Assembly (NCBI RefSeq): GCF_001746835.1
Contig: NZ_CP016094.1
Coordinates: 744,001 to 808,000, forward strand
Direction: 5' to 3'
Origin: Lacunisphaera limnophila
Lineage (GTDB): Bacteria > Verrucomicrobiota > Verrucomicrobiia > Opitutales > Opitutaceae
DNA: 64,000 bases
Below, piece after piece: positions 55,201 through 63,526 of the stretch (position 1 is the stretch's first letter; each line of letters opens with the position of its first letter). Position numbers and translations under genes: made by a program. Under the pieces are notes generated by a model, which worked only from the letters and a program-made list of their open reading frames with translations, made no database searches and was not told the origin of the DNA.

Positions 55201-57812
55201 GGTACCGCCACCGGCTGCGGCGGGGTCACCACCGCGGTCGGGGGCTGTGGCACCGGCACATCCGCCGGCGGCGTGACGGTCACGGTCAGGGACGGTACGG
55301 CGATCGGCTGCGGCACCGGGCCTTGGTTGGATGCGCCGGGCCCCGTCTGGGCCGGAGGCGGCTGGGCCTGGGTGATCACCAGCACCGGCGGCTGGAGGAC
55401 CTGCGGCGGGTTCGCCTGATTGACGCTGGAATCGGTGGCCCCCGGTCCGGCCGTGACCACCACCGGCTGGCCGGTGGCCGATGTGCCGCCCCCCGTCGGG
55501 GGCCGGGGCGGAAAATCCATGTAACTGTCGTCGATCGGCGGGCGCTGGCCGTTCGGCGTGGGCGTTTGGGTGGTGACGCCTGGCTGGGGACGCCAGGGAA
55601 AATCCATGTAACTGTCGTCGATTGGGGGACGCGAAGGATTGCCATTATTCGGGTTCGTGCCGCCGGTCTGCGGCCGCGGCGGGAAATCCATGTAACTGTC
55701 ATCGATGGGCGGTCGGCCCCCGCCGGTACCCGTAGGCGGATTGTTCTGCGCCCAGAACGGCGTGTTGGGCACCGTGATGTCCATATAGCTGTCGTCGATC
55801 CCCCCCGGCGGACGCACGGGCCCGAAGTTGCCGGAGCTGACCTGCGATCCCGGGCCCTGCACCGGGGCCTGCTTGAAGCCCATCCACGCCACGGTCGTGA
55901 AGCCGGGCGGATTATTCACGCGGCGGAGCTGGCGGCGCTTCACCAGCTTGCCGGCTTCCGTGCCGAGGGTCGCCGCGGGCGTCTGCGTGGGATTCGACAG
56001 CAGGGCGGAGATCGAAGAGTAGAGGTTGCGCGGCCCGAGGTCGGTCAACCGAAGGATGGCGTTGCGCTGCACGTCCGAGCTCAGCGACGACATCAGGATG
56101 TCTCCGCCCTGTGAGCTGAGGTCGAGGCCGTCCGTGTTGGCGAGCCGCAGGTCGCCGGCGAAGATGATCTTGCCACCGCCCGACATGATGGAGAGGTCCG
56201 CATTGCCGGTCGTCACCACGTCCTCCTGGAACGTCACCGTGCCGCCCAGCGTGACCAGGTTTCCGCCCAGGATCACCTTGCCCGAGCCGTTCGCGTCGAA
56301 GTCGGCGTTGAAATCCAGGCCGAGCGAATCGCTGGCCGCGGTGATGTCGCGGTTCACATAAATGTCGTTCGCGGCGTTGAACGTCAGCTGCGCGCTGCCG
56401 ATCCCCTGGTAGATGATCGGGGCGTCGATGATGATGTTGCCGACATCATTGCCGGCCGTACCGGTATCGAGGATCACCTGCCCCTGCGACGCGAGCGCCT
56501 GCTCCAGCACGCGCACGTCGACGCGGGATTCGCTGGCAGTGGGTCGGCCGATCACGGGATTGGTGCCGGAGAAGGAGAAGCCGGAGGAGGGCCCGTCGAC
56601 AATGCGGATGTTGTAGGGATCGAGGAGCCAGCGCCCGCCGGGCCCGGTCTCGACCCGGCCGAAGGCGTCCAGCCAGGCGGCGGAGGTCTCGACGAATCCG
56701 CCGGACCCGCCGCCGGCGCCGCGGGCGGAAATCGCGCCGTAGAAACCGAGCGCCTCGTCGCCCCAGAGGACGACCCGGCCGCCGGCCCCGGCGGTGGTGG
56801 CATCGGCCGAGATCTGCGCGCCGGTCTCGGCGAGCGTCTGCCGCGCGTTGGGCAGGGTGCCGGGGCGTCCCTGCTCGGCGCCGCCAAGCTGGATCAGGCC
56901 CCCGCCGCCGGGCCCGTCGGCGCGCGTCTGCGAGCCCGCGGCGAGCAGCAACCGCCCGCCCGTGCCGAAAATCGCGCCGCCCGTGCCGTCGGCGTCGGTT
57001 GCGGCGATCACGCCGCGCTGCGCGACGAGGGCGTCCCCGCCGCCGACCAGCCACACCTCGCCGTTGCGCCCGGCCACACCGGTGGCGCGGACCAGGCCCT
57101 CCTGGTTGATGGCCAGCGCCGAGGGATTGTTGCCGGCCGCCTGCAGCCGCACCTGCGCGGCCGCGATGGCGGCCGCGGGCGTGTTGGCCACCGTGCCCTC
57201 GGCGGAGCCGGCGCGGATCAGGGCCGGGGAATCCGCCGTCGCCAGCAGGACCTCCGTCCCGCCCACGAGTTGCACCGTCCCGCCGGGGGCGGACAACGTG
57301 CCGCGATTCTCGACGTGCCTCGCGATGAAGAGGACCGGGCCGCCCACGGCGTTGACGGTGCCTTGATTGACGATCGCGGCATCGGTGCCGGCGGTGAATG
57401 CCAGCGGCATGCCGCGCAAAAAATCCGCGTTGTCCAGCCGGCTGGTCGCCGCGATAAAGCCGGCCGTGTCCACGCGGCCGTTCGGCCCGATCAGCACGCC
57501 GTGGGGGTTGAGCAGGTAGACCTGGCCGTTGGCGCGCAGCGTGCCAAGCAGCACCGAGGCCTCGGGGCCGGTCACCCGGTTCAACACGGCGGCCAGCGCG
57601 CCGGGCTGGGCGAAGTCCACCGTCGTCCCGGCCGGGATCGAAAACGAACCCCAGTCGATGACCATCCGGTCGCTGGCCTGCGTAATCCGGGTCAGGTTGC
57701 CCGCGGCGCTGATCTCGCCGGCGCCGGCCGCGATGCGCCCGTCGGTCGGCTGCGCCCGCAGTGCGGCCGGAGCCAGGATCGCCGACAGCAGGAGGGAACG
57801 GAGTCGTTTCAC
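52263..57812 (-). CDS. Giant TpsA-type secreted adhesin with Pro/Val-rich tandem repeats
   Basis: An 1849-residue exoprotein of a two-partner secretion system. After a signal peptide (GTG start, MKRLRSLLLSAILAPAALRA) comes the TPS domain (about residues 25-290), with the family marks NPHGVLIGPNGRVDTAGFIAAT and NQGTVNAVGGPVLFIA. A filamentous-hemagglutinin-like beta-helix extends to about 640. Then follow four copies of a DDSYMD motif (about 670-770), a Pro-rich linker and twelve tandem repeats of about 62 residues (938 to about 1680) with alternating types A and B. The C-terminus (about 1750-1849) is a separate folded part containing LHYSVVYRNYEAQTLVNDLG. TpsB, encoded 10 bases upstream, should export it. 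The repeats look like a long stalk; the adhesin role is inferred from family. Confidence 0.92.
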   Translation of the reverse strand: MKRLRSLLLSAILAPAALRAQPTDGRIAAGAGEISAAGNLTRITQASDRMVIDWGSFSIPAGTTVDFAQPGALAAVLNRVTGPEASVLLGTLRANGQVYLLNPHGVLIGPNGRVDTAGFIAATSRLDNADFLRGMPLAFTAGTDAAIVNQGTVNAVGGPVLFIARHVENRGTLSAPGGTVQLVGGTEVLLATADSPALIRAGSAEGTVANTPAAAIAAAQVRLQAAGNNPSALAINQEGLVRATGVAGRNGEVWLVGGGDALVAQRGVIAATDADGTGGAIFGTGGRLLLAAGSQTRADGPGGGGLIQLGGAEQGRPGTLPNARQTLAETGAQISADATTAGAGGRVVLWGDEALGFYGAISARGAGGGSGGFVETSAAWLDAFGRVETGPGGRWLLDPYNIRIVDGPSSGFSFSGTNPVIGRPTASESRVDVRVLEQALASQGQVILDTGTAGNDVGNIIIDAPIIYQGIGSAQLTFNAANDIYVNRDITAASDSLGLDFNADFDANGSGKVILGGNLVTLGGTVTFQEDVVTTGNADLSIMSGGGKIIFAGDLRLANTDGLDLSSQGGDILMSSLSSDVQRNAILRLTDLGPRNLYSSISALLSNPTQTPAATLGTEAGKLVKRRQLRRVNNPPGFTTVAWMGFKQAPVQGPGSQVSSGNFGPVRPPGGIDDSYMDITVPNTPFWAQNNPPTGTGGGRPPIDDSYMDFPPRPQTGGTNPNNGNPSRPPIDDSYMDFPWRPQPGVTTQTPTPNGQRPPIDDSYMDFPPRPPTGGGTSATGQPVVVTAGPGATDSSVNQANPPQVLQPPVLVITQAQPPPAQTGPGASNQGPVPQPIAVPSLTVTVTPPADVPVPQPPTAVVTPPQPVAVPTLPVQVAGTPDPIIQPAVTGPQPQPIAVPTLPVVVSNPPAVVQPPAQQTGPIVATAIPQVPVVTGPQNNTPALQGPNLPSVVATQPTVVAVPSLPVVVSNPPVIIQPPAQVPGPTVITAVPQVPTVSGPQNNMPALQGPSLPTLVATQPSAVAVPTLPVVVNNPPVIALPPAQSIPVVVQSVPQLPVVNGPQTNAPALQGPGMPTVIATQPAIMAVPTLPVIVTPNQPVVQPPLPQSGPVVITPIPQVPTVTGPQNNPPALQGPNLPTVVANQPQPVAVPSLPVVVNNPPVLTPPSGQPVTVVLQPVPQVPVVSGPQNNMPALQGPGTPTVIATQPTIVAVPTLPVTVTPNQPVAQPPIAQSGPVVITAVPQVPIVTAPQNNPPALQGPALPTVVATQPTAIAVPTLPVVVNNPPVIAQPPAQPTQVVIQPVPQLPVVSGPQNNAPALQGPGTPTIIATQPTIVAVPTLTVTVTPNQPVVQPPVQQSGPVVITAVPQVPSVNGPQNNAPALQGPNLATVVTTQPTAVAVPTLPVVVNNPPVIAQPPTQAATVVLQPVPQLPVVNGPQNNLPALQGPGTPTVIATQATIVAVPALPVTVTPNQPVVQPPVQQSGPVVITPVPQIPTVSGPQNNAPALQGPNLPIVVATQPTVVAVPTLPVVVNNPPVTTPPPVQAGPVVVQAVPQLPVVSGPQNNAPALQGPGTPTVIATQPTVVAVPTLPVTVTPNQPVVQPPVQQTGPTVITAVPTLPVISGPQTNPPALQGPTVATTINQPVVLAVPMLPTTVTPPPTVVTNQAVPILSQLEPTHPGAVQGPVVTTVITQTTTVVGPPQGGVGPGVTIPPDQTNGPARPNQGPTGPGLPPGNTGTVVIGQPGEVGPTQVGPTQTGEIVTVVNTGSNTQATDRPVAGLFVLPLPGVAREAELVGLHYSVVYRNYEAQTLVNDLGRPLYALSSGYELFLMLEGRAPRAPTAKTLQPSR
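52937..55001 (-). repeat. Eleven tandem 186-190-base repeats coding for the TpsA stalk
   Basis: Units begin with Q(N/T)N-PALQGP and are about 62-63 codons long. Odd and even units differ systematically: type A has LPVVVNNPPV and ends PQLPVV-GP, type B has LPVTVTPNQPVVQPPVQQSGP. The true period is therefore a pair of units, about 375 bases. A degenerate twelfth unit follows to about 52840. Confidence 0.85.
55512..55803 (-). repeat. Four spaced DDSYMD motif repeats in tpsA
   Basis: Three copies read RPPIDDSYMDFP and one, the first in the protein, reads GGIDDSYMDITVP. The spacing is 84-93 bases, with proline- and glycine-rich linkers. The nucleotide core (GACGACAGTTACATGGA type) is almost identical between copies. 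Confidence 0.8.
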
Positions 57813-57822
57813 GGGGTGGAGC

Positions 57823-59514
57823 TCAGAAGTTCAGCACGGCGGAGACATGCCCGCGCGAGGAGCGACCCACGCCGGGAGCGGGCGGTCGCAGCTGCCAGCC
57901 GTAGGTGAAGGCCACCTGCAGGTGGCGGGAAAATTCATAGTTCACGCCGAGGCCGATGGATTCCAGCTGGCGCTGCTCCCGCAGGCCCTGCGCCGCCTCC
58001 ACCGGCGTGCGGTCCGTGAGCCAGACCCGGCCCAGATTGTAGCTGGCCGAGAAACGGACCGCATCCGCCGAAGCTTGCTCCTGCCGGCGAAAAACATGCC
58101 AGACCGGCGTCTGTAGCTTGGCCTGCGCCCAGACCGCGCTGTCGCCGAGCACGGTGGCCTCACTGTAGCCCGGCATCGTGTTGGCGCCCCCGAGGGCGAA
58201 CTCGCTCGAGGGCGGGAGCCGGTCGCCGGTGAGGCGCGCGCTGGCGGCGAGACTGAGGGCATACGCGCGCGGCAAGGCCACGCGATGGCTGGCCCCGAGG
58301 TCGAGGTAGGCGTAGCGCGCCCCGATACGCGAACGTCCGCCCGCCGACAGGTCGGCGCTGGCGTTGCGCGGGCCGATCCCGCCCGGGCTGAGATAGACCG
58401 CGGCCTTGAGCGTTGACTCGCCCGCCGGGCCGGGACGGCGGGCGGCGATCTCGGCCAGGAATTCGTGGGTCTGGTACGCACTCGAAAACACGCTGGTGCC
58501 GCCGAAGAGGATGTCGTTGTCGCTGCTCCGGATCTCGTACCCCGCGGCCCAGTCGATCTCCCAGAGGCGCGTGCGCGGCAGCTCGCCCGCATAACGCAAG
58601 CCGAGCCGCCAGGAGCGGCCCGCGCTGTCGAAGGTCGGGCCGTCCACGTTCGGCTCCGCGAAGGCAGCGTTGACCGTGACCAGGTGCCGCCAGCGCAGCG
58701 GCACGGTGTAGTCGGCCGCGATGCCTCGGTATTCCGCGGCATCCCGGCCCTGGGTGTAAAGGAGGTTGAGCTGGTGCTCCGCGCCCCAAAGGTTGCCCGC
58801 GCGCACGCCGGCAAACCAGCGGTCACGACCCAGCGCCGCGACGTTCTCGTTGTCGTAGCCGGCGAAGGCCTGCCACGGCCGCCGCTCCGTCACGCGCAGC
58901 ACGACGTCGGTGGTCCCGAGGTCCCGACCGCGCTCGTAGACCAAGTCGACGCGCCGGAACGGATTCTTGTTCAACCAGTCGAGGTCGCTGAACAGCGTGC
59001 CGGCGTACAGCGGTTCCCCGGGCTGCGTGCGCAGTGCGGCCTGGATGCGCTCCGCGGAAAAATACCGCGCGCCCTCGACCTTCACGGTGCCGAGGTGCGC
59101 CTCGAGGATGATGACCTGCACGGTACCGGTGCTGATGTTCTGTTCGGGCACGGCGGCGTCGGCCAGCGGCCTACCGGCGCGTCGGTAGGCCAGCACGACC
59201 TCCGCCGTCAGCTCGTGCAGCAGAGCCAACGTGATGGGCTGGCCGAGCAGCGCGGTCGCTTTGGTCTGGAACGCGGCATCCGCCGCGACCACGGGGGCGG
59301 CCGCGAGATCCAGGCCCGGCGTCTCCACCCCGGCCGGCACGAAGTCCTGCAGCGCCTGCCGCAACACCACGCCGCGCAGGGGCATTTCGGTCGCAACATC
59401 AGGCTGCGCCCCGGCGCCCAATGCGGCGATCAGGCCGGCGCCGGCGGCAAGCCAGCGCCGGAGCCCGGCCCACGGCGGCAGGCCCGGCGGGCGGGTGTTG
59501 GAGGCGGCATTCAT
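57823..59514 (-). CDS. TpsB-type outer-membrane transporter (ShlB/FhaC family)
   Basis: A 563-residue Omp85-superfamily protein: signal peptide, two POTRA-like domains (about residues 55-215, including VKVEGARYFSAERIQAALRTQPGEPLYAGTLFSDL) and a 16-strand barrel ending in VSAVLNF with terminal phenylalanine. The conserved loop LGGANTMPGYSEATVLGD corresponds to the VRGY/F-type motif of loop L6. It exports the TpsA protein encoded 10 bases downstream. The start ATG overlaps the stop of the mscS-like gene (ATGA). This is a complete two-partner secretion pair. Confidence 0.94.
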   Translation of the reverse strand: MNAASNTRPPGLPPWAGLRRWLAAGAGLIAALGAGAQPDVATEMPLRGVVLRQALQDFVPAGVETPGLDLAAAPVVAADAAFQTKATALLGQPITLALLHELTAEVVLAYRRAGRPLADAAVPEQNISTGTVQVIILEAHLGTVKVEGARYFSAERIQAALRTQPGEPLYAGTLFSDLDWLNKNPFRRVDLVYERGRDLGTTDVVLRVTERRPWQAFAGYDNENVAALGRDRWFAGVRAGNLWGAEHQLNLLYTQGRDAAEYRGIAADYTVPLRWRHLVTVNAAFAEPNVDGPTFDSAGRSWRLGLRYAGELPRTRLWEIDWAAGYEIRSSDNDILFGGTSVFSSAYQTHEFLAEIAARRPGPAGESTLKAAVYLSPGGIGPRNASADLSAGGRSRIGARYAYLDLGASHRVALPRAYALSLAASARLTGDRLPPSSEFALGGANTMPGYSEATVLGDSAVWAQAKLQTPVWHVFRRQEQASADAVRFSASYNLGRVWLTDRTPVEAAQGLREQRQLESIGLGVNYEFSRHLQVAFTYGWQLRPPAPGVGRSSRGHVSAVLNF

Positions 59515-60722
59515 GGGACGCGGGGGATCTTCGCGGTCGCCGGGTCGTTCTCGTAATGGGGCGACATGATCTGCACGCCCGCGGCGTGGAAACGGTTTTG
59601 GATGGCCTCGTGCAACACGGAGAAGGTCCGGCTGCGCTGCGTCGGGTCCACGGCCGCGAAGACCAGCTCATACCGCACATAGAAGTCCTCGAGGGCCGCC
59701 TGCCGCACCCAGGGGGCCGGATCGGGCCGGATCGCCGGCACATCGCGCGCCGCCGCCAGCAGGAGGTCGCGCACCTGCGTCCAGGGCGCATCGTAGCCGA
59801 TGGTGACCGTGGTGAAAAAACAGGCGGGCGCGCCGGGCTGGCCGCGGGAGAAATTCCTGATCTCCTGCGCGAGCGTGCTGTTCGGCAGTGTGATCACCAC
59901 CCCGTCCCCCGTGCGCAGCGTGCAGGAAAACAGGCCGATCCGCTCCACCGTGCCGTCGCCCTGCGGGGTCTGGACAAAGTCGCCCGGACGGACCGCGCGC
60001 GTGTAGATCAGCACCAGCCCGTTCACCAGCTGGCCGACCAGGTTGGTGGATCCCAGCGAGACCATCAGGCCGGCGAGAATGGTGACCCCCTTGAAGGCCG
60101 CCGTTTCGCTGCCCGGGATGTAGGGATACGCGATGATCACGGCTGCCACCCACAGCCCGACGCCCGCCAGACGGCGGGTCACCTCCGCGGTCACGGCGTC
60201 GAAGCGCTCGCTGGCGATCTCGCCGTCCTCGATCGAACGGAAATAGTTGTTCAACACATCGTGGACCACGCGCGTGAGGAAATAAAGGATGGCCACGACC
60301 CCGAGGCCGGGGAGCGCAGTCACCACCTTGCCGGCGATCAGGCGCAGCTCGCCCAATACGCCTTGGATCAGATGGTCGCCCCAGGCTCGGGTGCCATCAA
60401 AGAGCTCGAGCACGAACGCCACCCACAGGAAAACCCCGACCATCACCAGGGCGAGGCTCAGCAGCCGCACCAGGATGCGGGCGTTCAACCGGATCTGCCG
60501 CACGCCCAGCAACCGCAGCCGGTGCGAACCGATCTCCCGCGTCCAATCCAGGGCGCGTCGTTCGATCCAGGCCAGCAACCGGCGCCGCCCGGACCAAACC
60601 AGGGCGATCCCCAGCACCAGCAGCGCGGTCGCGACCACCAGCCAGGCGATCAGGCTGAACAGGCCGCCGGGGATGGTGAGGACCGCCACGCAGGAGTCGA
60701 AGGGAAGGACAAGGGTGTGCAT
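59511..60722 (-). CDS. MscS-family mechanosensitive channel
   Basis: A 403-residue inner-membrane channel. Several N-terminal helices are followed by the pore region (GVTILAGLMVSLGSTNLVGQLVNGLVLI) and the MscS beta domain (VRPGDFVQTPQGDGTVERIGLFSCTLRTGDGVVITLPNSTL), then the alpha/beta C-terminal domain. Start ATG at 60722; longer in-frame extension has no family similarity. It is the first gene of the mscS-tpsB-tpsA-lyase operon and is coupled to tpsB by a four-base overlap. Channels of this class release solutes on hypo-osmotic shock. Its link to adhesin secretion is only positional. Confidence 0.92.
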   Translation of the reverse strand: MHTLVLPFDSCVAVLTIPGGLFSLIAWLVVATALLVLGIALVWSGRRRLLAWIERRALDWTREIGSHRLRLLGVRQIRLNARILVRLLSLALVMVGVFLWVAFVLELFDGTRAWGDHLIQGVLGELRLIAGKVVTALPGLGVVAILYFLTRVVHDVLNNYFRSIEDGEIASERFDAVTAEVTRRLAGVGLWVAAVIIAYPYIPGSETAAFKGVTILAGLMVSLGSTNLVGQLVNGLVLIYTRAVRPGDFVQTPQGDGTVERIGLFSCTLRTGDGVVITLPNSTLAQEIRNFSRGQPGAPACFFTTVTIGYDAPWTQVRDLLLAAARDVPAIRPDPAPWVRQAALEDFYVRYELVFAAVDPTQRSRTFSVLHEAIQNRFHAAGVQIMSPHYENDPATAKIPRVP

Positions 60723-60845
60723 GAGGTCGGGTCGCGATTTTCCGGGGACTAAGACAGCACGCGCGGAAAAATCTGCAAGCTCGCACCGGAGAACCGGAGT
60801 GAGCGGCGGTTTGACAGGCCGGCCCGGCGTCCTTGTGCTGCCGCG

Positions 60846-61838
60846 GTGCACACCTTCCCTGGATCCGGGGGCACCCGGGCGGTCACGGGCCGTTCGCCGG
60901 CGGCGCTGGCTTGGAGCCTCACCGGACTGATCCTGCTGCTGGTGTCGCTGCAGCTTCCCTTCGTGGCGGCGGCCAAATTCGGCCGGACCAACGAGGGCCG
61001 CATGTTCTCCGGGATCGCGAGCCTCTGGCACCAGGGCCACGTGCTGCTCGCGGCGCTGGTCGCGTTTTGCGGGCTGGTCGCCCCGCTCCTGCTACTGGGC
61101 AGCCTCACGTGGCTGGCGCTGCGCCCCGGGGGGGCCGGCGGTCATCCGCTGCGCCGGTTCGCGCGGTGGCTCGAGCCGTGGTCGATGCCGGACGTGCGCC
61201 TGCTGGCCATCCTGGTCGCGTTCGTGAAACTCTCGGCCCTGGTCGAGGCCGCGCCCGCTGCGGGCCTGTGGTGCTACGGCGCCACCGCCGTCTGCACCTT
61301 GCTCGCGCTGCGCGCCCTGCCGTCTGCGCCGGCCGAGACCAACGACCGCCCGGCCAACGTCCCGGCCGCCGCGGCCTGCGGGCTGGGCGCGCTCTGCCTG
61401 CTGGTGCCGGCCTATTCCCTTCCCGTCATGAGCTTCACGCGCCTCGGCCACGAGCATGCCGACACCCTGCTGACCAGCGTGCTCAAACTCTGGCACGGCG
61501 GCCTGTGGGGCATCGCGCTTATCGTGTTCACGGCCAGCCTGCTGGTGCCGGTGCTGAAACTGCTCGCCCTGGGCGTGCTGCTCGCCGCCGCGCGCTGGCC
61601 CGGGCTGCTGGACCCGGCGCACGCCGGTCGCCTGCAGCGCCTCGTGCACGGCATCGGCCGGTGGTCCATGCTCGATGTCTTTCTCGTCGCGTTCCTCTGC
61701 GGCCTCGTGCAATTCGGCAGCCTCGCCCGGATCGAGGCGCGCCCCGGCGTGGTGGCCTTCGCGGGCGCGGTCATCCTCACCATGCTCGCCACCAGCGCCC
61801 TGGAATCCACCCGGCGCCCCCTCCCTTCCCACCCATGA
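60846..61838 (+). CDS. pqiA: PqiA-like intermembrane transport protein
   Basis: A 330-residue inner-membrane protein of the PqiA family, a partner of MCE proteins in lipid transport. Two homologous membrane halves are visible, each with a W-S-M-x-D-V motif: LEPWSMPDVRLLAILVAFVKL and GIGRWSMLDVFLVAFLCGLVQF. The usual cysteine-rich zinc ribbon before each half is missing. The start is a GTG at 60846, 123 bases from the divergent mscS gene. The stop overlaps the pqiB start by ATGA. No dedicated pqiC follows. Confidence 0.88.
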   Translation: MHTFPGSGGTRAVTGRSPAALAWSLTGLILLLVSLQLPFVAAAKFGRTNEGRMFSGIASLWHQGHVLLAALVAFCGLVAPLLLLGSLTWLALRPGGAGGHPLRRFARWLEPWSMPDVRLLAILVAFVKLSALVEAAPAAGLWCYGATAVCTLLALRALPSAPAETNDRPANVPAAAACGLGALCLLVPAYSLPVMSFTRLGHEHADTLLTSVLKLWHGGLWGIALIVFTASLLVPVLKLLALGVLLAAARWPGLLDPAHAGRLQRLVHGIGRWSMLDVFLVAFLCGLVQFGSLARIEARPGVVAFAGAVILTMLATSALESTRRPLPSHP

Positions 61839-62698
61839 GTGACTCCCCCGCCCCCTCCTCCCGGTTCGCCGGCTTCCTCGTCTGGCTCGTGCCCCTGACC
61901 GCCCTGGTCGTGAGCGGCTGGCTGCTCGTCCGCCAGCACCGCGACCGCGGTCCGGTGATCGAGATCGCTTTCGCCAACGGCGCCGGCCTCGAGGCCGGCA
62001 AGACCCCGCTCGTGCACAAGGGCGTGGTGGTCGGCACCGTCATGGAGGTCGGCCTCAACCCGCGGCTGGACGGCGTCACCGTCCGCGTGCAGCTCGACGG
62101 CACCGCCCGGCCGCTGGCGGTCGAGGGCTCGGAATTCTGGCTGCTGCGGCCCGAGATCGGGCTGTCCGGCGTCCACGGTTTGGAAACCCTGCTCAGCGGC
62201 GCGCGCCTCAGCGTCCGCGCCGGCGTCGGCCGGCCGGCCATGCGTTTCCAAGGCCTCGACCGCGCGCCCGCCGGCGAGGGGCTGCAGCCCGGCCACAAAA
62301 TCGTGCTCCGCACCGACAAGCTGAACAGCCTGCAGCCCGGCTCGCCCGTGCTCTTCCGCGAGGTCAAGGTCGGCGTGGTCGAGGACCACCGGCTGGCCGA
62401 CGACGCCACCCACGTCCTCGTCACGCTGCGGATCTTCCGGCCCTACGACCGCCTCGTGCGGAGCGACACGCATTTCTGGAACTCCGGCGGCCTGTCTATG
62501 AAGCTCGGCCTGCTCGGCGCCCAGGTGCACACGAATTCACTGGAATCCCTCATCACCGGCGGCGTCGCCTTCGCCACGCCGGACAACACCACCAGCGACC
62601 CCGTGCCGGAGGGCACCGTCTTCCCGCTCTACGACGACGCGGAAAAGGCCTGGCTCAAGTGGGCGCCCAAGCTCCCTCTCGGCCCCGACCCGCGCTGA
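61835..62698 (+). CDS. pqiB: PqiB-like MCE protein with two MCE domains
   Basis: A 287-residue periplasmic protein anchored by an N-terminal helix (FLVWLVPLTALVVSGWLLV). Two MCE domains are seen: one at about 42-105 (EIAFANGAGLEAGKTPLVHKGVVVGTV) and one at about 155-215 (VLRTDKLNSLQPGSPVLFREVKVGVV). Escherichia PqiB has three MCE domains and a long C-terminal coiled coil (546 residues), so this protein is a short version that cannot bridge the periplasm alone in the same way. It is translationally coupled to pqiA. Confidence 0.88.
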   Translation: MSDSPAPSSRFAGFLVWLVPLTALVVSGWLLVRQHRDRGPVIEIAFANGAGLEAGKTPLVHKGVVVGTVMEVGLNPRLDGVTVRVQLDGTARPLAVEGSEFWLLRPEIGLSGVHGLETLLSGARLSVRAGVGRPAMRFQGLDRAPAGEGLQPGHKIVLRTDKLNSLQPGSPVLFREVKVGVVEDHRLADDATHVLVTLRIFRPYDRLVRSDTHFWNSGGLSMKLGLLGAQVHTNSLESLITGGVAFATPDNTTSDPVPEGTVFPLYDDAEKAWLKWAPKLPLGPDPR

Positions 62699-62704
62699 GT
62701 CCGC

Positions 62705-63526
62705 TCACGGCTCGAGCACGACCGCCTCGCCGCGGGCCAGACAGACAAACAGCGCCCGGCTGGCGAGGTCGCGGGTCAGGAAGGAATTCCGACCCTCCGC
62801 CTCATGGAACGATGCGACCACGTTCTCCCCGAGCGGATACCGGCGCACGAGCAAGGGCAGGTGCGCGGCCAGTCCGGGGTCCACAGCGTCCATGTCGCCC
62901 GAGATCCGCACCAGCAGGCGACGGTCCAGCCAGAACACCCAAACATCGGTCGTCACGTCGGTGCGGGCGGCGATGAAAAGCTGCTGCGGTCCCTTGACGT
63001 CCCCGGCCCGGGCGAACTCGCGCCGCATCGCCGCGACCGCCAGTGCCTGGGTCGCCGGGCGCGGCGCATGGAGGTTGCCCCGCGTGGACCGGAGTTCCTC
63101 GAACAAGGCCGCCCGGTCGAATGCCACCCGCTGCCACGCCGCCGGATCGCCCGGCGGTGTCTCCTCGTGGCTGCCACGGATGACCCGGTAGCCGGCGCTC
63201 TTCACCGGCAGGTCGAGCTCCGGGATGTGATAATCCGCCTGCTTCAGGCCCAGCAGCACCTTCGCCTGCGGCAGCCATAGCTCGGCGAACCGGCTGCGGT
63301 CCTCCGGATCGCGTTGGTGCGGCTCGACGCCGCGCACCCAGACGTCGATCGTCGTGTCCGCCTGCGTCGCCCCGAAGAACGCGTCGTCCAGATACCAGTA
63401 ATAAGTGTAGCGGATCACCTCGCGCAGCCAGTCGCGGTCCGCCAACGCCGGGTCGATCTCCGCCCGGGCCACCGGGGTCAGCGGGGCGAGGACAAGCATC
63501 AGGACGGCCAGCAGCCGCGCGCTCAC
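62705..63526 (-). CDS. Exported protein, unknown function
   Basis: A 273-residue protein not recognised. The GTG start at 63526 has an excellent Shine-Dalgarno sequence (GAGGAGG six bases before) and overlaps the stop of the upstream gene (GTGA). A signal peptide (LLAVLMLVLAPLTPVARA) gives mature EIDPALADRDWLREVIRYTYYWYLDDAF. The body contains RFAELWLPQAKVLLGLKQADYHIPEL and TDVWVFWLDRRLLVRISGDMDA, with many aromatic residues. It should be periplasmic or secreted. It converges with pqiB, six bases apart, and is coupled to the partial gene at the right edge. Confidence 0.75.
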   Translation of the reverse strand: MSARLLAVLMLVLAPLTPVARAEIDPALADRDWLREVIRYTYYWYLDDAFFGATQADTTIDVWVRGVEPHQRDPEDRSRFAELWLPQAKVLLGLKQADYHIPELDLPVKSAGYRVIRGSHEETPPGDPAAWQRVAFDRAALFEELRSTRGNLHAPRPATQALAVAAMRREFARAGDVKGPQQLFIAARTDVTTDVWVFWLDRRLLVRISGDMDAVDPGLAAHLPLLVRRYPLGENVVASFHEAEGRNSFLTRDLASRALFVCLARGEAVVLEP

